Of a stretch of 11,539 bases of DNA, positions 6,385 to 11,539 are shown in pieces; the stretch's first letter is position 1; each line of letters opens with the position of its first letter. This DNA comes from Syntrophaceae bacterium (GTDB lineage: Bacteria; Desulfobacterota; SM23-61), in contig PMCE01000445.1 of NCBI GenBank assembly GCA_003154025.1, positions 1-11,539 of the forward strand. The letters run 5' to 3'. The notes beneath the pieces are model-generated. The model was not told where the DNA came from. It saw only the letters and a list, made by a program, of their open reading frames with translations, and did no database searches. Made by a program: the position numbers and the translations under genes.

Positions 6385-6849
6385 ATGGGAGAGGTGGTAC
6401 ATACATCCCGCATCAAGATTGTGAGGGAGAAGGGCCCCACCCGCAGGGCGATGATCGAAGGATTCCCCGAGCCGGTCTTTTACGGGGTTCACGGGGGGAT
6501 CAAGAAGTTTTACAAGGTGGAACCGGAGAAAGAACATGCGGCCACTCTGGACCACATCGTGGCCGCCACGGCGGGCTGAATGATGGGCACGCTGGCCGGG
6601 GGGCTGGCGGGAAAGAAGATCGCGACTCCGGAAGACCGGTACTGGGCCGAAGTGGAAGGGGATATCGAGAACATGAGCGGGGTCCTGAAGATCACCCGGA
6701 TCCGGGTCAACTATCGCTTGAAAATCCCCAAAGAAAAAGCCGCCGATGCCCGGGAGGCCTTTTCCTCCTACCTGATCAGATGCCCGGCGGCGCAGAGCGT
6801 GATCGGCTGCATTCAGATTCAAGACCAATTAATGATAGAAGAAGGGTGA
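6385..6849 (+). CDS. OsmC-family selenoprotein with in-frame TGA (selenocysteine) at the catalytic position
   Basis: I read 6385-6849 as one gene of 154 residues, with TGA at 6577-6579 decoded as selenocysteine 65. Both sides share one frame and make one OsmC fold. The N-terminal part has MIEGFPEPVFYG and a GGIKKFYKVEPE strand, then TLDHIVAATAG-Sec-MMGTLAGGLAGKK on the central helix. The C-terminal part ends in YLIRCPAAQSVIGC. In OsmC/Ohr peroxidases the residue after this AG is the reactive cysteine, and the Cys of the CP motif (here Cys133) is its partner. Only TGC or TGT changed to TGA separates this gene from an ordinary homologue. A SECIS-like hairpin lies directly downstream. Likely role: reduction of organic or other peroxides in the cytoplasm by a selenol. 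The start has a strong site, GAGGAGGG. The final TGA at 6847-6849 is taken as a true stop because the next gene's Shine-Dalgarno follows at once. A sequencing error at one base is the main alternative. Confidence 0.88.
6577..6609 (+). promoter_or_regulatory. UGA-Sec codon plus bacterial SECIS-like hairpin
   Basis: After the TGA at 6577-6579 there are 10 nt, then an 8-bp stem without bulges: 6590-6597 (CGCTGGCC) with 6602-6609 (GGCTGGCG), including two G-U pairs, closed by the loop GGGG (6598-6601). The apical loop begins 18 nt after the UGA. Known bacterial SECIS elements place a short stem with a G in the first loop bases about 16-37 nt after the UGA, so geometry and loop fit. The hairpin is inside the coding sequence, as expected for SelB-dependent recoding in bacteria. 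Confidence 0.75.
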
Positions 6850-6860
6850 AAGGAGGAGCC

Positions 6861-7895
6861 GTGGATTCCCTGACCGTACAGTTGAAAGAGGTGGTCCGTT
6901 CTTATGGGGGAGCTCGGGTGGGAATCGCCACCCGGCAGACCCTGGCCGGGGGACCTCCCTCCACCGAGCTGGACTATATTCTGCCGGGGGCCAGGTCGGC
7001 CATCACCTTTGCCCTTCCCCTGGAAAGAAATTACATTCGCCCCTTTCTGGCCAAGGAAGACCGCCTCAGCCATGAAAGGGATAACCTCCAGGTGAACATG
7101 ATCGCCACCGGGCTGGCCGCCCATATCGCCAAGCACCTGGAGCAGAAAGGGTTCCCCTCTCAGGGGGTGGTATCCAACGAGTCTTACCGGGAGGAGAAGG
7201 GGATCGGAAGGATGGGGATGAACCCCGACCTTTCCCACCGGTACCTGGCCGTCCGCTCCGGAGTGGGCTGGTTCGGCTTTTCGGGAAACGTGATCACGCC
7301 GGAGTATGGGGCGGCGGTTATTCTCGGGACCTGTGTGACCGCCGCGGAATTGGAGCCCACCGACCCATTACCCCCGGAAGACAATTACTGCAACCGCTGT
7401 AAAATCTGCCTGGCTTCGTGCTGCTCCGGGATGATGGACCCCAAGGAAGAGGCCAAGGTGAATCTGGGGGGGAAAGATTTCACCTATGCCCGAAGAAGGA
7501 ACTACCTCCGGTGTGAATTCGTCTGCGGGGGGATGACCGGACTCCACCCCTCGAAGAAATGGTCTACCTGGTCGCCGGGCCGATTCCTCATCCCCGAGGA
7601 TGACGGCGCATTCCGGGACGCCATGATCAAGGGGATCAAGGCCTATGGAAAACGGCCGAAGATGGAAGGCGGCTTCCTCCACGTTCTCATGCGGTCCAAT
7701 CTCTACCTCACCTGCGGGAACTGCCAGCTTCTCTGCTGGCCGGAGTTGGCCGACCGGAAGGAAAACTATCGTATTCTGACTTCCACGGGAGTGGTCATCC
7801 AAAAGCCCGATGGATCCCTCCGGAGAGTTTCCGCCGAAGCAGGAGAAGATTACATCCAAGGGCTTGATGCGGAAAGGCGTTCGCAGTATGTCTGA
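6861..7895 (+). CDS. QueG-like (epoxyqueuosine reductase-related) double [4Fe-4S] protein
   Basis: The product is 344 aa from the GTG at 6861, placed by AGGAGG at 6851-6856; an upstream ATG in this frame would overlap the OsmC gene out of frame. The gap to that gene is 11 nt, so co-translation is likely. The N-terminal half (LDYILPGARSAITFALPLE, later GVGWFGFSGNVITPEYGAAVILG) matches the substrate/corrinoid domain of QueG relatives. Eight cysteines match the two-cluster layout: CNRCKICLASC (Cys177, 180, 183, 187), LRC (Cys218) and TCGNCQLLC (Cys285, 288, 292). Cys188 and Cys222 are extra. The second half has insertions relative to QueG, and CWP replaces CPW. I therefore call it a relative, not the tRNA enzyme. 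A cobalamin or redox-partner role is inference. Confidence 0.82.
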   Translation: MDSLTVQLKEVVRSYGGARVGIATRQTLAGGPPSTELDYILPGARSAITFALPLERNYIRPFLAKEDRLSHERDNLQVNMIATGLAAHIAKHLEQKGFPSQGVVSNESYREEKGIGRMGMNPDLSHRYLAVRSGVGWFGFSGNVITPEYGAAVILGTCVTAAELEPTDPLPPEDNYCNRCKICLASCCSGMMDPKEEAKVNLGGKDFTYARRRNYLRCEFVCGGMTGLHPSKKWSTWSPGRFLIPEDDGAFRDAMIKGIKAYGKRPKMEGGFLHVLMRSNLYLTCGNCQLLCWPELADRKENYRILTSTGVVIQKPDGSLRRVSAEAGEDYIQGLDAERRSQYV

Positions 7896-7961
7896 AGGTG
7901 TTTTCCCTCGGGGTATGGATCGGCAGGCGGATAGGCTTTGAGTCCAAAGGTCGTGATGGGT

Positions 7962-8010
7962 CGGTTTCCGGGGAGAAGCCCCTGCGGCTTCCCAACCGGT
8001 CAAGTTTTTT
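7962..8010 (+). terminator. terminator- or attenuator-like hairpin before the TAXI gene
   Basis: CGGTT (7962-7966) pairs with AACCG (7994-7998), and AAGCC (7976-7980) with GGCTT (7986-7990) around a CCTGC loop. GGG (7971-7973) can pair with CCC (7991-7993), leaving small internal loops. A run of six T (8005-8010) follows. It ends 11 nt before the next start codon, so it either ends the upstream transcript or attenuates read-through. A smaller hairpin CTTTG/CAAAG lies at 7936-7949. Confidence 0.45.
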
Positions 8011-8021
8011 GAAGGGGAGCG

Positions 8022-9392
8022 ATGCAACACCAAGAGATAGCCCGCCGAAGAACCAAGAAGCCCTCCCGTGAACACCTGGTTATGGCGGTCACGGCGGTCT
8101 TGCTCGGCATAGCCATCCTCACCGTGGTCAATCATTATGTCCAGCCGGCTCCGCCGGAAAGTTTATCGTTGACCACCGGGATGGAAGGGGGCAGCTACGC
8201 GGTATACGGCGAATGGTACCGGCAGATCCTGGCCAGGGAAAAGGTCCGCCTCGAATTGCTACCCTCTTCGGGTTCGGTCGAAAATTTAAGGCGCCTGAAG
8301 GACAAATCCTTCAAGGCGGACGCCGGTTTCGTGCAGGGGGGAACCAGCTCCAGCTTAGAGGCGCCGAATCTGCGTTCCCTGGGGGCCTTGTTCTACACCC
8401 CTCTCTGGGTATTCTATCGAGGCCCGGAAACCTACGATGATCTTTCCCAATTCAAGGGGAAGAGGATCAACATCGGGATGGAAGGGAGCGGGGTTCGAAA
8501 ATTCGCCGTCGATTTGCTCGAAGCGAGCAAAACCGCCGGGCCGCCTACGTCTTTGTTCGACCTCTCCAGCCCGGCCGCGGGCAAAGAGCTCGCGGAAGGG
8601 AAGATGGATGCGGTCATGATCTTCGGCACGGCGGACAGTCCGATCGTGCAGGAACTCCTGCATAAAGATGGGGTGAAGCTTTTGAGCTTCAGCCAGGCCG
8701 AGGCCTATACCCGGCTTTTCCCCGCTCTGTCCCATGTTATCCTGCCCATGGGGATATTGGACCTGGCGAGAAAAAAGCCGTCGTCGGACATACACCTTCT
8801 GGCCATCACCACCAATCTCGTGGTGCGCGATACCCTTCACCCGGCGCTGGTGTATCTTCTCCTGGACGCAGCCTCGGAGATTCATAGCGGCGGGGGGTGG
8901 GTTCAGAAGGCCGGGGAGTTCCCGTCGCCCAAGGCTCAGGACTTTCCTTTGAGCGACCGGGCAGAGCGATTCTATAAATCCGGGCGGCCGGTACTTTTTG
9001 ACTACCTTCCCTTCTGGGTGGCTACCTTCGTGGACCGGTTGATTTTCCTTCTGCTTCCGACGGCGGCCATTTTATTGCCTCTGATCCGCATCATGCCCTG
9101 GTACTATTCCTGGCGAAACCGGAGGAAATACTTCTATTGGTATGGCGAGCTCAAGAACCTCGAACTGGAGATGGCAGAGAGCCCACAGCCGGAACTAGGC
9201 CGGGATTACCAGGAGAGGCTGGACCGGATCGAGACCGCGGTGATGGAAGTTCAGGTTCCCCTCGCTTTTTTCCATGAGGCTTACAACCTGAAACAGCATA
9301 TCGAAATGGTCCGCGAGAAGCTTGCCCGGCTGAATCAGCCGCACTCCATCAACCATCCCCCGGCGGCGACGGGGGGAAAACCCAAGGAGTAG
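8022..9392 (+). CDS. membrane-anchored TAXI-family TRAP solute-binding protein with cytoplasmic tail
   Basis: The product is 456 aa. A basic N-terminus (MQHQEIARRRTKK) precedes a membrane segment at about residues 19-40. The following region is a TAXI-type binding domain: LSLTTGMEGGSYAVYGEWYRQIL, LPSSGSVENLRRLKD, ADAGFVQGG, LGALFYTPLWVFYRG, FKGKRINIGMEGSGVRKFA and MDAVMIFGTADSPIVQELL are family landmarks. A second membrane segment at about 336-358 is followed by a charged tail of roughly 95 residues with helical, coiled-coil-like composition. Simple TAXI proteins are about 320 aa and lack this tail. No 4TM-12TM fused TAXI permease is nearby. The protein could dock to a distant permease or sense a ligand across the membrane; both are inference. 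The ribosome site AAGGGGAG lies just 2 nt from the ATG. Confidence 0.88.
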   Translation: MQHQEIARRRTKKPSREHLVMAVTAVLLGIAILTVVNHYVQPAPPESLSLTTGMEGGSYAVYGEWYRQILAREKVRLELLPSSGSVENLRRLKDKSFKADAGFVQGGTSSSLEAPNLRSLGALFYTPLWVFYRGPETYDDLSQFKGKRINIGMEGSGVRKFAVDLLEASKTAGPPTSLFDLSSPAAGKELAEGKMDAVMIFGTADSPIVQELLHKDGVKLLSFSQAEAYTRLFPALSHVILPMGILDLARKKPSSDIHLLAITTNLVVRDTLHPALVYLLLDAASEIHSGGGWVQKAGEFPSPKAQDFPLSDRAERFYKSGRPVLFDYLPFWVATFVDRLIFLLLPTAAILLPLIRIMPWYYSWRNRRKYFYWYGELKNLELEMAESPQPELGRDYQERLDRIETAVMEVQVPLAFFHEAYNLKQHIEMVREKLARLNQPHSINHPPAATGGKPKE

Positions 9393-9402
9393 GGTTTTCT
9401 CT

Positions 9403-9447
9403 GATCGGCAACAGCGGGAAGCATAAGAGATCTTCCCGCTTCCGATC
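9403..9447 (+). other. long two-part hairpin between the TAXI and Fe-S protein genes
   Basis: GATCGG (9403-9408) pairs with CCGATC (9442-9447), and AGCGGGAAG (9413-9421) with CTTCCCGCT (9432-9440), giving 15 perfect pairs, a CAAC/T internal loop and a 10-nt apical loop. No U-tract follows, so if it ends transcription it is not a textbook intrinsic terminator. It starts 10 nt after the TAXI stop codon, where stabilising or processing hairpins are common. Confidence 0.55.
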
Positions 9448-9482
9448 GATGAAGGAATCATAAAAGAGAAGGGTGAAATCCC

Positions 9483-10601
9483 ATGTTGGAAAAGGATATG
9501 TACCAGGGTTTCATCGCTTGGCTGAGCCAGACTGGGTGGGGCCTTCCCCCGGCTGCCGAACTGGTTCCCCTGATCAAGACCCGCTACACGCTGGAAGAGG
9601 CTTCGCTTCTCACGGGCCTATCTTTTTCCGAGAAGAACCTGGAGGAACTGGCAGCCCTGAAGGGGATGGACCCTGCCGTCCTCGACCTTCAATTGGAGAG
9701 GATGGCCAAAAAAGGTTTGGTTTTTCGAACCGCCTCGGGGGAAAGAGTGGGTTACAGCCTGAATGACGCCCCGTTTGTCTTTCTGCGCGGTTCTTTCTGG
9801 GCGGGGAAAAAGGACGAAGTCAGCAAGGCCCTGGCCACGCTGGTGAACCAATATTATTACCACGGGTTTTTCGACCCATATGCGGGCGTACAAACCAGGG
9901 GACTGCGCACGCTCCCCATTGGAAAGACCATCGAAGATCCCCGCAGGGTTCTTCCCTACGAGGACATGGCCCAATTTCTGGATGGGCAGGATTACTTCAC
10001 CGTGAGCATCTGCCCCTGCCGCCACCGGAAAAATCTGGACCCGAACTCTCCCCATTGCCAACATCCTACCGAGACTTGCCTCCACTTCGGCCGCCTGGGC
10101 CATTATCTCGTCCAAAATGAATTGGGGAGGGAGATCACCAAGCCGGAAGCCCATAAGATCTTGGAAGAGGCCGCGGCCTCCGGTCTGGTGCACGGTTTGT
10201 CGAACTGGCAGCAGTCGGCGGACACGATCTGCAACTGCTGCAAGTGTTGCTGCATATGGTTCGAGAGCTACCACAAATTGAATCATGGCAAGAGCCTCGA
10301 CGCCTCCAATTACCGGGTCAGGACCCGCCCGGAAACCTGCAAAGGGTGCGGGCTGTGCGTCCGGCGGTGTCCCATGGAAGCCTTGCGCCTGGAGCCAAAC
10401 CCGGAGGCCGGGAACCGGAACGGCAAGATGGCGGTCCTCGATGCGGGCCGATGCATCGGCTGCGGGGTATGCGCCTACAATTGCCCGACGAACTCTTTGG
10501 CGCTGCAGCGACGCGAACAAATCCAGGACCCGCCGGTCGATCCGCGGGATTATATGCGGAGATTTCTCGCCGAAAGGAAATCAAACGGGTCCGGCGGGTA
10601 A
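9483..10601 (+). CDS. cysteine-rich Fe-S protein with C-terminal 2[4Fe-4S] ferredoxin domain
   Basis: The product is 372 aa; I see no signal peptide or membrane segment. Residues about 1-100 are helical and end in LQLERMAKKGLVFRTASGERVGYSLND, which resembles a winged-helix domain. The middle carries SICPCRHRK (Cys177, 179), then two further cysteines in PHCQHPTETCLHFG. The striking CNCCKCCC at 250-257 has six cysteines in eight residues. The C-terminus has two canonical clusters, CKGCGLCVRRCP (286-296) and CIGCGVCAYNCP (324-334). I count 18 cysteines in total. The ferredoxin part should carry electrons. The middle set could hold another cluster or a metal centre, but I do not know a function for this family. 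Its neighbours are the TAXI gene and a QueG-like gene. The ribosome site GAGAAGGG is 9 nt before the ATG. Confidence 0.85.
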   Translation: MLEKDMYQGFIAWLSQTGWGLPPAAELVPLIKTRYTLEEASLLTGLSFSEKNLEELAALKGMDPAVLDLQLERMAKKGLVFRTASGERVGYSLNDAPFVFLRGSFWAGKKDEVSKALATLVNQYYYHGFFDPYAGVQTRGLRTLPIGKTIEDPRRVLPYEDMAQFLDGQDYFTVSICPCRHRKNLDPNSPHCQHPTETCLHFGRLGHYLVQNELGREITKPEAHKILEEAAASGLVHGLSNWQQSADTICNCCKCCCIWFESYHKLNHGKSLDASNYRVRTRPETCKGCGLCVRRCPMEALRLEPNPEAGNRNGKMAVLDAGRCIGCGVCAYNCPTNSLALQRREQIQDPPVDPRDYMRRFLAERKSNGSGG

Positions 10602-10611
10602 GTCCCGGCCT

Positions 10612-10628
10612 AAATTCTCCCCGAATTT
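10612..10628 (+). other. short perfect hairpin after the Fe-S protein gene
   Basis: AAATTC (10612-10617) and GAATTT (10623-10628) form a 6-bp stem around the loop TCCCC, 10 nt after the stop codon. No U-tract follows. The rest of the 126-nt gap up to 10716 shows no gene I can support. Confidence 0.35.
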
Positions 10629-10727
10629 GCCATCTTGCCCCAGGGGGAGCGGAGGGAAGGGGGAAAGGCGGAGATCGCCGGGCATATCCGGAAGCAAGGG
10701 AGGCCCATTCGATTTCGAGGAGGGACG

Positions 10728-11510
10728 ATGTCCATGACGATCGAGGAAGAAATCAGAAAATACGGTCGCGAGCTGGGTGCGGATGCGGTGGGGTTCGCCT
10801 CTATCGCGAACTATCGGTCCCCAAAATCTCCGGACCTGAAAACGATTCTGCCCAAGGCCAAGTCGCTCGTGGTTTTCGGGTACCGGGAGATCGACGGGGC
10901 GTTGGAGAGTGGAAACCCCCGGATCAGCATGTCTTCCCGCCTGGCGGTGATGGATCTGGCCAAGAAGAATGATTACCTGATGGCCAGATTCGTCGAGGAC
11001 CGGTTCAAATCCCAGAGCGCGTTCGTACTGACCTCTTTTCCCCTGGACATGTCCCCCCCGGGAATGGGGCTGGAGGGAGACATCTCCCTGCGCCATGCGG
11101 CCGTGGCCGCGGGGCTGGGGAATTTCGGCCGTCACAATCTGGTCATCCATCCGGAGTTCGGCACCCGCGTCATCTATGGCGCCGTCTTGACGGAATTGGA
11201 AATCAAGCCCGACCCTCCCCTGGCGGAAGACCTCTGCAATCAATGCGGCCTGTGCGTGGAGTCCTGCCCGGCCAAGGCGCTGGATGAGGAAGGCAGGACC
11301 GATCAAATGAAATGCCTTCGCGTGTCTCAACCCTATGGGATCGGCGGCCTGATCGGATATCTGCGGAAGTTCATCGGGGCGACTCCGGAAGAACAGAAAT
11401 CTTTCCTCCGCGACCCGCTGTTCTTGAGCCTTTACCAGGCACCCTCCATGGGATTTCAGTACAGCTGTTACCGGTGTGAAACCGTGTGCCCGGCGGGGAG
11501 GAAGAAATAA
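10728..11510 (+). CDS. short QueG-like double [4Fe-4S] protein
   Basis: The product is 260 aa from the ATG at 10728, fixed by GGAGG at 10719-10723; another Met is two codons on. The frame is open further upstream, but no ribosome site supports a longer start. The N-terminal region (YGRELGADAVGFASIANY, LKTILPKAKSLVVFGYRE) and the middle region (LRHAAVAAGLGNFGRHNLVIHPEFGTRVIYGAVLTE) match the QueG-like fold, including the G-x-G-x-x-G-x-x-x-L segment. Two clusters are indicated by CNQCGLCVESCP (Cys170, 173, 176, 180), Cys196 in MKCL, and CYRCETVCP (Cys247, 250, 254), the same eight-cysteine pattern as in QueG. It is about 120 residues shorter than QueG and lacks the C-terminal HEAT-like region, so tRNA modification is unlikely. 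It is a divergent paralogue of the product of 6861-7895. Confidence 0.84.
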   Translation: MSMTIEEEIRKYGRELGADAVGFASIANYRSPKSPDLKTILPKAKSLVVFGYREIDGALESGNPRISMSSRLAVMDLAKKNDYLMARFVEDRFKSQSAFVLTSFPLDMSPPGMGLEGDISLRHAAVAAGLGNFGRHNLVIHPEFGTRVIYGAVLTELEIKPDPPLAEDLCNQCGLCVESCPAKALDEEGRTDQMKCLRVSQPYGIGGLIGYLRKFIGATPEEQKSFLRDPLFLSLYQAPSMGFQYSCYRCETVCPAGRKK

Positions 11511-11539
11511 ACGAGCAGGTGGGAAAAGAAAGAGAAGAG

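Noticed and set aside
6580..6849. A separate 89-aa gene starting at the ATG after the TGA
   Set aside because: It has no ribosome site, it begins in the middle of the OsmC helix, and the upstream 64 codons supply the missing half in the same frame.
6847..6849. Second selenocysteine at the final TGA of the OsmC gene
   Set aside because: The protein is complete at this point, and the next gene's Shine-Dalgarno follows immediately.
9618..10520. Minus-strand frame of 300 codons across the Fe-S protein gene
   Set aside because: The plus strand encodes ferredoxin motifs here; the antisense product has no recognisable domain.
10244..10972. 242-codon plus-strand frame spanning the gap between the Fe-S and QueG-like genes
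   Set aside because: It overlaps both real genes out of frame and reads as Arg/Gly-rich sequence without a domain or good ribosome site.

Overview
The window reads as a chromosomal segment of a GC-rich anaerobic bacterium, most likely a Desulfobacterota (former Deltaproteobacteria) lineage. This is inferred from the gene set: two kinds of TRAP-type solute-binding protein, cysteine-rich Fe-S proteins, QueG-like double-cluster proteins, a selenoprotein, and degenerate 7-nt repeat arrays between genes. No marker gene is present to fix the taxonomy. Apart from a tRNA cut by the left edge, all genes are on the + strand.

Region 1 (1-362) holds the 5' part of a tRNA-Gln(CUG) on the - strand with a well-formed promoter. 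Next come a short tandem repeat, a pair of inverted 7-nt-periodic arrays, and a GC-rich foldable leader. Region 2 (363-2755) carries an exported tyrosine/dual-specificity-type phosphatase, a Tat-exported M19 membrane dipeptidase-like protein and a cytoplasmic Cys-rich DUF3795 protein. Region 3 (2849-5659) is a complete tripartite TRAP transporter, DctP-DctQ-DctM.

Region 4 (5813-7895) is the most interesting. A MarR-family regulator has its own sigma70-like promoter and a palindrome at the likely start site. It is followed by an OsmC-family protein whose catalytic cysteine codon is an in-frame TGA, with a bacterial SECIS-like hairpin 10 nt further on. I annotate this as one selenoprotein gene (6385-6849), not two small ORFs. 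A QueG-like 8-Cys Fe-S protein starts 11 nt after it. Region 5 (8022-11510) has a membrane-anchored TAXI-type solute-binding protein with a cytoplasmic coiled-coil tail and no permease partner nearby. It also has an 18-cysteine Fe-S protein with two ferredoxin clusters and a short second QueG-like protein.

Working model (inference): regions 4 and 5 together look like a thiol/selenol redox and ligand-sensing neighbourhood. The MarR protein would control the Sec-OsmC peroxidase and its Fe-S partner, and the TAXI protein would sense or bind a periplasmic ligand. The DctPQM system imports an unidentified, probably carboxylated, substrate. Several intergenic hairpins are described with modest confidence.
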